The notes beneath the pieces were generated by a model. It saw only the letters and a program-made list of their open reading frames with translations, did not search any database and was not told the origin of the DNA. DNA of 64,000 nucleotides from Cladophialophora immunda (lineage: Eukaryota; Ascomycota; Eurotiomycetes; Chaetothyriales; Herpotrichiellaceae). Where the stretch lies: NCBI RefSeq assembly GCF_000835495.1, contig NW_015622545.1:3302777-3366776 (forward strand), written 5' to 3'. This document shows positions 41,723 through 52,574 of this stretch, piece after piece; position 1 is the stretch's first letter, and each line of letters begins with the position of its first letter. The translations under genes were made by a program, and so were the position numbers.

Positions 41723-41966
41723 CGACCATTTATTCAACGATCTTGTGAGCGTTCGTGAATCCCAATCGCTGCCGCGGAAAAGCATTGGCTTCTCATCGGC
41801 GACTGTTGATGATAATCTCTTCCACGACATCCAATCTGGTCATCTTCTTGAGCATACCTTCAAACATACTCGAGGGCAGGTGAGAGGGGATAAGCGGTGT
41901 TTAAAAGCGGCGCCCATTGGGTGAGGCGCGGGTGAGCTCGGCGTCGAAAAGCCTTTCTCTTGAGCC

Positions 41967-41993
41967 GCCAAGACGAGAGACGAGCCGACGCCC
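41967..41993 (+). repeat. Dispersed repeat block, copy B1
   Basis: This 27-base block (GCCAAGACGAGA...CCGACGCCC) matches 57532-57556 with one 2-base gap and one mismatch, in the same orientation. Confidence 0.5.
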
Positions 41994-42060
41994 TGACTAC
42001 CTAGAAGTAGGTACCTCCTTGTACTTGTACTCGCGACCGACAAACTTATCGTCCATCCTC

Positions 42061-42240
42061 CCGTTTTGATTAGCCGCTCGCCGCTTTGCTCACCCTCGGC
42101 TCACCTGCTGCTTCCTGAGCGATCCCTGAGCACTCCCTGAGTCGTGCCTGAGCCTACGATAGATAGGACCCGTTGAAGATGCTGCGAGATCCCAACTGGG
42201 CCCCCCTTGTAATGTGCTTAGACCGGTTAGCTGGGCGGCA
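42061..42240 (-). repeat. Degenerate repeat element, copy B2 (inverted relative to 53.8 kb)
   Basis: Read on the minus strand, this stretch contains a G-run block (42208-42188), then a triplicated CTCAGGGA-type unit (42141-42107), then GGTGAG and AAAGCGGC. The same order occurs on the plus strand at 53728-53860. The 35-bp core matches at 29 of 35 positions. Confidence 0.6.
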
Positions 42241-42837
42241 TCGGGCGACCGATACGGCTCGGTAGTAACCCTTATTGACACGCGATTGGATACGTTACAT
42301 TTGACAAGCCTAGAGTGAATTGGCCTTGTCATCGTTACCCAACCCCCGTGGGTGCAACCCGTCAGACAAGCTGCTGACACAGTAGATATCATTTAAGGCA
42401 AAGCAGAGGGACAGAAGATTATGCTCCACTAATCAGGGGCTCGACCTTCATGTGTGACATCGTATCAGGACCTACGTTACGCGGTAGGGAACTGAGAATT
42501 GGAGTAGCTGGATGCTTTTTCTACCCGCATAGTCCTAGTAACAACGGCTCAACGCTCGAGAAAGAAGAAGAAGAGAAAGAGACCACTCCTACCAGACTCG
42601 GGGGGGAGACCTAATGTCCTGGGGCCAACAGTATGTTCGTGACACTATGCTCTTCTTTAAGTTTCTCATTTTTGACCCAAGAGGGCTTGGAAAACCGATA
42701 TTTCCTTCCAGACGAAGAAGCTTTCCATGATGACATAGGCAGGAATGAATGGAGTGGGTAGGTAGATTTGGCGGATCTTTGGACTTTGTGGACACTGGTC
42801 TTGTCACTCACTGAGTACAAGCCAGTCTGAACCGGAT

Positions 42838-44664
42838 TCAAGTCGCGATCGCATCGGAGACATGCTCGGTAGTGGCGACTTCGGCGTGTTGCGAAAGGTA
42901 TTGTTGCTTGGTATCGCCAATCCCTTTTGTCTCATAAACGTCTTGGAGGACTTCGCGAAGCACTTCGCCGTGGCTTCCAAAGTGCTTCGGCTCTGTCCGT
43001 GCTACTCGGACTGCGTCGAAGACGCTCGTTGACTTGGCAAATATGATATCCAGCTCTTCCAGCGAACGGTAGGCCGTCTCGGGGTAACAGAGATATACTA
43101 TGGGAACGGTGACGGCGTTGAAGACGGCAAATATAACGTATGTCCGAGATCCAATGGATGAGAATGCCACAGGTGTGATCATAACCACCACTATTGACAA
43201 GTCAGCGGTTCGTGCCTGTGGATCAGGGTCAAAAATAGACTCACTGAAGTTGAAGATCCAGTTGGCCGATGTCGAAAGAGCATTTGCCTGAGCACGGATC
43301 TCCAGGGGCACCACTTCGGCCGGATACAGCCACGGTATTCCTAGCCAGCCCAGAGCGAAAAAGCTGTTGAAGACAAACAAAAAGACAGCGGCGACAATAC
43401 CGGGCTTGGTGCCGCCGATATGCGTCATAACAGCCAGAATTACCATGGACACAGCCATTCCCGCTGAACCTATCATCAACAAAGGCCGACGGCCAAACCT
43501 TTCGACCATGAAGATTGCTGGAATGGAAGCCAGAAAGTACTCTGTTCCGTTGCACGCCGCGAGAATGCGCGACATGAACCCGCTCATCCCGATCTCGTTC
43601 TGATAAATCGTCGCGGCATAGTAGGTGATAATGTTGATTCCTGTAAGCTGTTGAAGCACCTGGATTCCGTACGCGAGGCTGGTTCGCTGAAAGTGTTTGG
43701 AGCGGCCGCCTTTAAAGATTTCCTTCAAGGAGCGCTGGTCAGCTTCAATGGTCGCGATGACGGCTTGTAGTTGGTTGGCCACGTGTGGGTCAGTCTCGGG
43801 CACACCATATAACAAGCTCAGGACCTCGAGTGCTTGAGACTCCCTGCCCTTCAGGACCAGCCACCTGGGCGATTCTGGCATCAAGAGGATAATGGCCATG
43901 ACCACAAGAGAGAAGATCAGCTGGAACAGGATTGGGAAGCGCCAGGCTAGCGAACTTGGCTCCGTGTATGACAAGCCAAAGTCCAACCAGTAACTTAACA
44001 TGACACCGCTGACAACAATAGAGAGCTCGGCCAAGATGGTTTGACCTCGTCGGTTGGGCTTTGAACACTCGGCTTGCCAAACAGGGACTGTTGAGCTGTT
44101 GATGCCGTTTCCAATGCCGCAGATGACTCTGCCAACGATGAAATGGGCAAGAGAGAAGGCCGAACCCTGCAAGACGGCACCGATCACCATCAATCCTGAG
44201 CCAACAAAAATGGCTCGGCGTCGTCCGAGAGGATCTCCCAGCCAGAGAATCAGCATTGCTCCAGTGAAACAGCCAAGATTGTAGGATGAGACCGATGTGC
44301 CTGCCCAATGTCAGACATGTACCTAATGGTTGACGATGGCCAGGCATTGCCACCCGAGTGAGCCTCCCACCTTGTATCAGCGCCCGATGGTTCTTCTGAG
44401 AAGCTGTCATACCAACGGTGCAGTCTGCCGTAGTGCATATTTCTGGGAATGTCTTTGTGAAGGACGGCAAGGTCAACAATCCGCCAACCACACCTTGGTC
44501 ATAGCCGAACAGCCTGCAAAGTATTCATTAGCATGGTTCAGCAGTCATGACCACCACAGATTTCGCAATCACATCAGATCAATACCGGCAACAACAGCAA
44601 CCGCCACTTGGAGACCGGTGCCCCGTAGGCCAAAGTATTTCTGTTGAGACTTCCTTTCCGCCAT
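42838..44664 (-). CDS. MFS sugar transporter
   Basis: Exons are 44664-44573, 44513-44371, 44300-43245 and 43190-42838; 547 residues. The protein is a 12-helix major facilitator of the sugar porter family, moving a sugar or polyol with protons. Sugar-porter signatures are GYDQGVVGG, GDPLGRRRAIF, PESPRWLV, QVLQQLTGINIITYYA, VERFGRRPLL and PETAYRSLEELD. The first intron has a weak GTGATT donor, chosen because it alone restores LMLFGYDQG. The third intron removes a stretch after NWIFNF and rejoins to MVVMITPVAF. The gene is divergent from the Gfo/Idh gene (about 610 bp apart), which supports shared control with the downstream catabolic genes. Confidence 0.9.
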
Positions 44665-45277
44665 TGTGATCCTGGGCTTATCGTAGCAGTCGAATTGAGG
44701 ATCTGGAGACTCACAGCGTCTCCCGAGCCACATGAGGCTACTTATAGTTGCGTAACGCTACCCCGAGAAATGAGGCAGTTTACCCGTGGGGATATGATCA
44801 GGCACGGGGCACCCTTGCGCTCTGGTTAGTCTAGACCCCTGATGTTAGGAGAACAAGACTGGAGGCGGCGGTGGTCGGAGCAGCTCCTCGGTATCGCTCC
44901 GAGAGGCAGGGTATTTCAGCCAAATTGGTTTTGTGGAAAGCTGTCTAAGGACCCATTCAGCTCTTCCAACAGTCTGGAGAAGCCTAGATGTGTCTCGCTG
45001 AGTGCACCGTCATTCACATAGTTTTTGTTCTGGCGGAGTGTTCTACAACTTTCCCTACGGAAGCCCTCCGGAAGGCCTCCGACAAGCTCTCCTAACAACC
45101 ACACATGGCTTCGCCTTTGAATCGTCGCACTGGAATTCTTGATTTGTGGAATCTACAGAGATCATCTGTACAGAAAACCTCGATTCACTACCAGTGAAAG
45201 TTGAAGGTTATTAAAGAAGTATTGCGCACACAGAATCACCTCGAGATCAGGACGACCATAGAGACAACAGCAGCGAG
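44665..45277. promoter_or_regulatory. Divergent promoter region, sugar transporter / Gfo-Idh oxidoreductase
   Basis: About 610 bp lie between the two divergent start codons. A short inverted motif (CCCTACGGAAG...CTCCGGAAGG, about 45052-45078) occurs, but no regulator site can be named. Paired CGG triplets typical of Zn2Cys6 sites would be the thing to look for. Confidence 0.35.
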
Positions 45278-46405
45278 ATGGCTTCTCAATTTCGATGTCG
45301 CTGGGCTCTGTTGAGCCTTTCAGCCATTGCCTCGACCTTCGTTGATGATATTCTATTGCCACGGGACGACTCCGATACTATACGGCACGTAATAACATGC
45401 GTCTCGACGACAGGCTCCGAGAATCGGGCACGATCCTGGCTTACAGAGCGGAACGTCCCAGATCTGTCGAGTGTGAAAATCTTCACTTCCTATGAGGAGA
45501 TGCTCAAGGCTGGAGATTTTGATATTGTCTATGTGTCGACCCCTCATTCTCTACACTATCTCCATGCTAGTACGGCTCTCGACAACAAGAGAAATGTTCT
45601 CCTGGAAAAGCCAGCCACAATAAACGTCAAACAATTCGAGAGGCTTGTACAGAAAGCTAAATCACAGAATGTGGTCTTGATGGAGGCAATGTGGACACGA
45701 TATCTTCCGGCGACGGTATTCTTGCAGCGCGAACTCCTTCCGACAGTTGGACAGGTAAAGCGCATTTTCGCAGATCTGTCAGTTCCGATTGTCTCGGATG
45801 ATCTCCCGCGATCATCTCGACTGCTCGACAAACGGGCCGGGGCCGGGGCCCTGCTGGATATGGGTGTCTATGCCCTTGCCTGGATTGACATTGCTTCCAA
45901 CGGCAACCGCTCCAACGAAGTCGTGTACGCAAACACCGTGCCCTATGACACCGGCAAAGAACTCATAGACGACATCAATACCGTCGTGGTTTCGGACGGA
46001 GCGTCGGTCGGCATCGTCACAACAAGTCTTTCTCTCGGTGGCTCAAACAAGCATCCAGACAAGCTTGCCGCACCGAAGATCGGTCCAGCTGTCCGGATCG
46101 AGGCAGAGAAGGCGCAAATCACCATCCCCTTCATCCTCATCCGTCCGCAGGAGTTCCGAGTCGAATGGTACGATGCAGAGCATCTGGACGAGCAAGGTCA
46201 CGAGAAGGTCGAAGTCATCAAAAAGCCGGTCGACCGTGGCTGGGGACTCTGGTACCAAGCGGACTTGATTGCGGCAGCTGTTCGTGATAACACTGGTTCT
46301 GGACTGGTCATTGACGAGGAAAGGAGCAGGCGTGTGTTAAGCTGGTTAGGAAAAGCGCGTGAGTTGGCTAGTATAACCTACGATGAGGATATAGAGGCAC
46401 TGTAG
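45278..46405 (+). CDS. Gfo/Idh/MocA oxidoreductase with altered N-terminal glycine motif
   Basis: An intronless 375-residue protein of the dihydrodiol/xylose dehydrogenase-like branch of Gfo/Idh/MocA. The family uses NAD(P) to oxidise sugars and related compounds. NVLLEKPATIN near residue 107 holds the catalytic Lys motif (EKP), and LLDMGVYALAW holds the DxGxY segment. VYVSTPHSLHYLHA corresponds to the usual nucleotide-side strand. The opening beta-alpha turn, normally WGILGTGxIA, reads WALLSLSAIA. Both glycines that contact the dinucleotide phosphate are gone while the frame is intact. The enzyme may bind its cofactor differently, have changed function, or be decaying. Its place beside a sugar transporter and an SDR supports a role in sugar catabolism. 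Confidence 0.85.
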   Translation: MASQFRCRWALLSLSAIASTFVDDILLPRDDSDTIRHVITCVSTTGSENRARSWLTERNVPDLSSVKIFTSYEEMLKAGDFDIVYVSTPHSLHYLHASTALDNKRNVLLEKPATINVKQFERLVQKAKSQNVVLMEAMWTRYLPATVFLQRELLPTVGQVKRIFADLSVPIVSDDLPRSSRLLDKRAGAGALLDMGVYALAWIDIASNGNRSNEVVYANTVPYDTGKELIDDINTVVVSDGASVGIVTTSLSLGGSNKHPDKLAAPKIGPAVRIEAEKAQITIPFILIRPQEFRVEWYDAEHLDEQGHEKVEVIKKPVDRGWGLWYQADLIAAAVRDNTGSGLVIDEERSRRVLSWLGKARELASITYDEDIEAL

Positions 46406-47099
46406 GCACGGATGGTGAAATTGACAGCCGTGGAAATTAGCCCACAAACATTATGTGAAGACTGTTCGAATTAAATTCATCTCGATGATGCTACCTTGTA
46501 GTCCTACGCAGAGAAAACTTATGAGAAGTGCCTCTTGCTGTTGTCTTCCGTCTTCCAAACAGTTCCATGGAGAGCAAAATATAAGGTGACCGATAGTGCT
46601 AACATCATCGAAGGTCACGACTACGCTGTTTTATGCGATCTTAATCTTGGGCAGGATATTTTTCTTCGTCGGCATCCCGTCCGTTTCGAGGGCGCACAGT
46701 AGGCTCTCCTCTCGAAGCATGCCAGGTGGCACTAGTGGGCCAGAGCTAAGGCGTTCAACTGCTCTTATATATAATATACCAATGGGAAACGTACCGCGGA
46801 GCTGCTCCGACAAAGTCAAAAGGCGATCTACGCCACTCGTGGCCTTGCCACCTTAAGGCCCGGCCGCGCACCCGCTACGCAAAATTCGGCTGCGAGAAGT
46901 GACGGAAAATTCGACACGAGAGTTGGCTCGAGTGGGTGTGTCTTCCAAGTTAAAAAGGAAACGTCATTGAAAGTAAGTGTGTCCTCAAAGTCCCGTACGA
47001 GGGAAGATATCTCGACTCTGTACCTAGCTATATATCGAACCACGAGATTTGAAAACCTGCTTATTTCAACGGACCTCTATCATCATCAATCAACCGACT
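46406..47099. other. Intergenic, promoter of the SDR gene
   Basis: A gap between two plus-strand genes. It includes an AT-rich stretch (TATATATAATATACC, near 46765) and no supported coding sequence. Confidence 0.35.
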
Positions 47100-48171
47100 A
47101 TGGAGCAGGTAAGGGAAACCAAAGGCAAAACTCACGTTGCCCACCGTCGCCGTCACAGCTCTCTGACACGTAAACCTCGGGACAGTTCTCGTTAAAGGGG
47201 AAAACCGCTGTCTTGACCGGCGCAGCACGCGGCCTGGGATTTGCATTTGCTGAGGCTCTTGCTGAAGCGGGTGCCAACATTGCTGTTTTGGACCTTGCCA
47301 GTCCTGGGGAACGGCTAGCAATACTCCAGACGAAATATGGTGTCAAATCTGAATACTACCAGACCGACGTCACGAATCGTGAGAATGTCACTGAGGTCAT
47401 CGAGAGGATCGAACAGGACTTTGGATCGGTAGATATTAAGTAAGTGCCGGGCGAGATTCTTGAATTGAAACCGATCCAGACAGCCTTACACTCATGCTAA
47501 CGATGATTTTTTTTGGACAGCGTTAACGCTGCTGGTGTGGTGACCGACGAAACATTCTTAACCACCTCCGACAAGAATATAAGTTCAACGTTTGCAGTCA
47601 ACGTGCGTTCGTCTACCCCCTCGCCTGACGTTGTGTATCTGCGCAACTTTGGTCTTCACTGTGTTTAAGGCTCGCACAGGACTAACTTTCAGCCGGAGTT
47701 TAGTTCGTCGGGTCATTTCTCGTCGCGCAGGCCTGCGCAAATGCTATGGTCCGCAAATGGGAGAAGATGGGCAAACCGGCGCCGAGCGACTCGCCACCGA
47801 TCGGTTCCATCGTCTTTGTCGCCAGCGTAGCAACACACATCAGCACCGCGGTGCAGAATATCAGCTGCTATATTGCCTCCAAAGCCGCCGTGAGAGGTCT
47901 GGTCAAGCCGATGGCCATGGAACTTGCGCAATATGGCATTCGAGTGAATTCTCTTTCTCCGGGACCTATGAGGACCGACATGATGAGACAAGTTGAACAA
48001 CAGCAACCAGATCTGGTGAAGCAGTTTAACAAGGAGTCGATGTTTGGGCGGGTGGGGAACCCCGACGAGTTGAAACCTGCCATTCTCTTTCTGTGTTGTA
48101 GCGGTTGGACGACTGGACAGGATCTGCTGGTCGATGGCGGTGTGAGCTCCTGGAAGCATCCGGCTTTTTAG
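47100..48171 (+). CDS. Short-chain dehydrogenase/reductase (sugar/polyol type), four exons
   Basis: Exons are 47100-47108, 47186-47439, 47521-47602 and 47704-48171; 270 residues. The first exon encodes only Met-Glu-Gln. Classical SDR motifs are complete: TGAARGLG (cofactor), NAAG, the catalytic Ser in SVATHIS, and YIASK with Tyr and Lys. PGPMRTDM follows. The third intron ends at TAG 47701-47703 and joins to FVGSFLVAQACANAM, the usual helix-4 sequence. The subgroup resembles fungal polyol or sorbose reductases, so an NAD(P)-dependent sugar or polyol substrate is likely. It lies directly downstream of the Gfo/Idh gene and converges with the regulator. Confidence 0.88.
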
Positions 48172-48512
48172 GAGATTGATCAAAAACGGTTCAATCGGCA
48201 CAGCGGCTGTGATGATGTGAACTATAGGCTTATTTATATCTCTACAGGACCACAAATGCCTGTTCGAAGAGTCTATTGATGTGAAGCTTTGACTTGCTTC
48301 ACTACCGGCCAAATAGTATGGAGAACCAAGCCCTCAACTCGAGGAACTATATTCTGGACCTGCTTCATCTGTTCATATCGACACCAACAACCCGTGCGTT
48401 TGAACGTTGCCCATCTTAGAGCCTGCAAAGATCAAAGTGTACACAGGTAGGATGACCATAATTATCGCTCACATTGATTCCAGCTATCACGACCGAGGGA
48501 TGATGCGCTCAG
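48172..48512. other. Intergenic between convergent SDR and regulator genes
   Basis: Holds two 3' ends. Nothing else is recognised. Confidence 0.35.
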
Positions 48513-50636
48513 CTAACAGGAGGCTATCGGCGATTGAAAACCCTGACGAATATTCGTCAACAACTCCAGGCTCCGCACAAAGGCAAGCGATAAAGGCGCT
48601 GCGCATGCCATGGCGCTTTCTGCCATATCAAGAACCATATCGATCTCTTGCTGCTCACGGAACTGCGCTGAAAATTGTGAAGCTGTCTGAACTGACAATA
48701 ACACCGCATATGCCCCTATCAACAGTTGTGCCTCGTGCCAGCTCAGCACTGGAGTTTCGAACGTACCGACCTGGCCGACGTTCGACTGTGTGAGGTTGAA
48801 GACGATCAGTTTGGCGCTCTCAATACACGCGTAACAGGAATTCAGGACCCAAGCAACCAGATTTCTTTCTGCCCCGTCGGCGATACCAGGGTAGTTGGAG
48901 TTCTCAATGTCTTGGTAAAGCACCCAGTAGAGGACCGGCCGATTGAGAACGAACACGCAGACGTGATAGCGTACAGATATCTCTCTCTATCGAGTTCAGA
49001 CTTAGTTAACGGCTCACCTATGACACAGAATTGTACTCACTATGCGGAGGGATCTAGCCGGCATGAGAGTCCGGTACGTCCTCAGATTTCGACTGAAATG
49101 CAGAGCTAAAGGCAACGACTGGTACCAGCTATCTAACTCAGAGGTGATCTGGCTAATCACTGACCCAACTTCATCCGGGCGACAGTATGCTTGACTAGTG
49201 GTGAACATTTTGCTAAGGATTCGGTTCAGGCAGGCCCTGAGCCAAAGATTGGCCGAGAAGAGTAGGTCCGTGTCGTGCTGTGCTTGGGATATTTCAAAAG
49301 ACGAAACAGGGGTCGGACGTATTTCAGCGTTCTGATCAATGTTCTGGTCTCCGGGCGACCTGGAGTAAGACCTAGCCAAAATCGGACTTTTGTTATTCTG
49401 AAGGGATTTTGATCCATGCTGAGCAAGAGAGGGAACTCTTGTCGACGGAACGCCGTCAATCTCGCTCAGAATATCGCTGCTCAGATTAGCAGCTGCCTGG
49501 ATTTGAACAGAGCACAAGTAAAATGGTACCTCTGCAGCAAATAAAAGACTTGGCCGTAGAGCAAGCGTGGTAAATCCTGCTTCCTAACGTGATCTCCGTC
49601 AGCAAGAGTCGGAAACAAGGTGGATCATTCATACCAGTCATTTGAGTGCAAAAATAGTCTGTCGATAGCTGCATCTATGACCTGCAACATGGACAGTGCG
49701 TGGAAAGGTTTGTTGAAAAAGTGCAGATATATTTGAGCAAAGCACAAAATTAAGGGTACGGATATCTCGTCATTCTCCAGGTGTACTTGCCACAAGGCTT
49801 GAAGTGCCAGTTTGAAGCATGTTTCTGCATCGAGGTGCGGCGGGAATGGCTCGGTCTGTACACCATGCATCGTCCTGAGTGCGATTGTATATGTCAAGAG
49901 ATGTGCCACCGGAAGATCTCGAAGCCTGAAAGAGGAATCTGGGACGTGTTCTTGGGTTATGGCATCATTGAGCCATGTTGAGATCTGTCTGAAGGAAAGC
50001 ATGTCGCAGTGCGTCAGAAGTGTCGCCACGGTGATTGGAAGCGCGGACAACTCGTTATAAAATGCTTCGGCCAGGTCTCTCAGCACAGATAGGGCAACTC
50101 GAACTTCCAACTGGTCGGAAGAGAGGGCGTCAGCAAGCACAAAATCGTCTCTGTCAGCGGCCTTCAGATACTCCAGGACCGCCACGCCCGGGATCGACAG
50201 TCGCACTCGTAAACGAGACCAATACTGCAGGATCTTGTGGCCGGCACCATGGTGAAAGGCGGGCAGGCTGAGCACGTCGTCTTCGGAGGTGACACGGTCT
50301 TCGGGCTCTGGCGAATGGAGTGTTATGGAGCGACCGGCAGACTCGAGGGACTCTAAACGAGATTCCAACCCAGCCAACGTAGCTCGGATTGAGGCCTCGC
50401 TTTCAGCGTGGTCAGTTGAAGGTCTCGGGAATGTCTAGATCCGCCTACTTTTCAAGGCTATTTTGAGTGTCACGGTAGTGGCAACTGAGCCCTGCGTCTA
50501 CGCAACGCCGGCAGGAAGGGCGGGTGCCGTCACATTTGGATTTCCGTCGGCGACACGGATCACAGGCGAGGTGCGTCTTGGTTCTCTTGGACGAGTCACC
50601 CAGCAACCCATCATTTCTCGAGGCCAATTGGGACAT
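48513..50636 (-). CDS. Zn2Cys6 transcription factor, with one unresolved exon junction
   Basis: Exons supported are 50636-50449, 50399-about 49635, about 49583-49041 and 48986-48513. The zinc cluster has cysteines at residues 25, 28, 35, 42, 45 and 52 (CDPCRRRKSKC, PSCRRC). A regulatory domain follows, including QYWSRLRVRLSIPG and a late RPVLYWVLYQD. Introns 1 and 3 splice in frame. At intron 2 the obvious GTATGA donor leaves the frame in phase 2, whereas the following exon reads well (EAGFTTLALRPSLLF) only if entered in phase 0. Another acceptor (CCAAG, giving NDC-LLFAAEV) would save the frame but drop that segment. A one-base frameshift is the other explanation. It is divergent from the kinase gene and probably its regulator. 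Confidence 0.75.
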
Positions 50637-51241
50637 GAACACCGTTGATAGCGGCTTGAGGTGCACGAGGGGTCAAACAAAGATGGATCTGTGGATAGGA
50701 GACTGATAAGGCCGACGAGGACAAACGCATGCAGGACTTGACGTTGTACAGTAGCAAACTTTGCTTTACTTTTGCACGTGTCACGCATCCTGGTCCGCTA
50801 TCTATCTGAACCAAGGTATGGGGCCTACCTCGTTAGGGGCAATGGACACGAGGGGAAAGATGCCGAGCGGGGCGCGGAGCGGCGGAGCTAGCTCTGAGCT
50901 CTTGGCGTCGGGATTGCTCCGACCGGATCATCGCGCAGTGTGTTGACGCTACTGTAAGTCCGCGGATGGGCCGTTTGGTTGGACGTGCACCGACAGTGCC
51001 GGTAGCACTCAGATGAGATGAGCCTTTCTTTTTGGAAATCGACCAGAAGCCAAATTCCAATGAGCAGCGCAAAGCAATATGTTCTCGTTGGTAGTTCCTC
51101 CAGTTAAGATGTGCCAAATAGCATCCTATCGTCCAACAGGCATACAAAAAGCCGGCGGGGCTGCTCTTTCCTATCGATGGCATGCAGAGATCTTTAACTT
51201 GGCTCCTGAGCACTGTCCTGTTCTGACACCAACATCTCGCC
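50637..51241. promoter_or_regulatory. Divergent promoter region, regulator / AnmK-like kinase
   Basis: About 605 bp separate the two divergent starts. The part at 50868-50935 contains CGGAGC, CGGCGG and CCGACCGG elements of the sort Zn2Cys6 proteins bind, but none can be assigned. Confidence 0.35.
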
Positions 51242-52574
51242 ATGGCATCGTACATCATCGGTCTGAACAGCGGCTCCTCTTTTGACGGGATCGACGCCGT
51301 CCTCTGTTCAATTGACATCTCAGCAGACGGCCATCCGTCGCGACCGAAGTTCATCGACGCCATATCAATCGACTGGCCGCAAGAGCTTCAGCCCCAAATA
51401 TTCCGAGCATTCAACAATGACCTTTCTCTGTTCGACATGACCCGCGTGAATTACGCGGCGGGAGCCGCCTACGCCGAAGCTGTACGATCCCTCTTGTCCC
51501 GAAACAACCTGAAATCTCAGGATATCGACGTTGTCGGGTACGATGGCCAAACAATTTATCAAGAACCCCCCGAGCCCGAGAAGCAGGCTGCGCTCATGGC
51601 GTCGGACAACAAAAGTTTGGTGGATAGATGGCTGATTGGTGGATACCCGTGCGGCTTCTTCATCGTTGAATCCGGTGTCGTCGCTGCCCTTACAGACATT
51701 GACACCGTCACACAATTTCGGCCGATTGATCATGCACTGGGAGGCTCGGGAGCACCTCTGATGCAATACCTTGACTTTGTCTCTTTTCGTGACCAAGGGC
51801 CGGTGGTAACTTTGAATATTGGTGGAATTGCAAATCTTCAACTTGCGCAGAAGGATCGATCAAAAATGATGGCGTTTGACACTGGACCAGGAAACGTTAT
51901 GATCGATCATGTCATCAAAGCCAGAACAGGTCGCACCTACGACAGAGACGGCGAGCTGGCCGCTAAAGGGAGTGTCATGGAGCCTTTACTCACCAAGTTA
52001 CAAGGACATGCTTTCTTTCTGCGCAAACCACCAAGGTCTGCTTGGAGATTGGACTTCGGCGCAGACTTTGCCGACCGGATCCTCGCCGAGTATACGTCCT
52101 CATCCACCGAAGACTTACTAGCCACGCTCACCATGTTCACTGTAACATCAATCGAGCGGTCACTAGTTGATTTTATTCTTCCAAGGGCCGCCGTGTCACA
52201 GGTGGTCGCCAGCGGAGGAGGCACTCGGAACCTTTGTCTGATGCGCTTCCTTCAAACGAGGTTAAGCCATCACAGTGTGAAACTGACGACGAGTGATGAG
52301 TACGGTTTGCCTCCTGCATATAAAGAAGCCATTAAGTTTGCGACTCTCGGCTATGCTTGTAAGAGAAGACTTGCCAACAACATCCCCGCGGCCAGCGGTG
52401 CTTCGTCCTTTGCGGTGTTGGGAAAATTAAGCTTCGCTCCCAGCTCAGGTTTCAAGCAAGGTAAGTCAAAAAGCTTCGAGTTTGGACAAACAGATGTCGT
52501 GGGAGGGCAACGAGACTGATAAATTCCTAGGATTATGCGCACCATCCTCCCTCGCTACGAATGGGATTCATTGA
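51242..52574 (+). CDS. AnmK / levoglucosan-kinase-family anhydrosugar kinase
   Basis: Exons are 51242-52460 and 52531-52574 with a 70-bp GTAAGT/TAG intron; 420 residues. The family (ASKHA fold) opens the 1,6-anhydro ring of a sugar with water and phosphorylates it. Bacterial AnmK acts on anhydro-N-acetylmuramate and yeast levoglucosan kinase on levoglucosan. Visible motifs: GLNSGSSFDGID (ATP loop, residues 7-18), GQTIYQEP, DHALGGSGAPL, LNIGGIANL, FDTGPGNVMID with the expected catalytic Asp at 213, YDRDGELAAKG, VASGGGTRN and DEYGLPPAYKEA. Two substrate-side motifs differ: the usual DFR reads QFR, and the usual GPKSTGRE-like loop reads PPRSAWRLD. The substrate is thus open. Fungi lack peptidoglycan, so levoglucosan or a related anhydrosugar is more likely than MurNAc. 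Confidence 0.9.

Larger units (their letters stand above)
41723..42837. other. Repeat-bearing intergenic, left flank of the sugar-gene cluster
   Basis: Between convergent genes. It holds repeat blocks at 41967-41993 and 42061-42240 shared with the 53.7-57.8 kb region. A GAA-rich purine run lies at 42560-42580. No gene is supported. Confidence 0.5.

Noticed and set aside
39230..44780. A 14-base match (AAATGAGGCAGTTT) between 39.2 and 44.8 kb as another repeat copy
   Set aside because: Matches of this length are expected by chance in a window this size and the flanks do not align.
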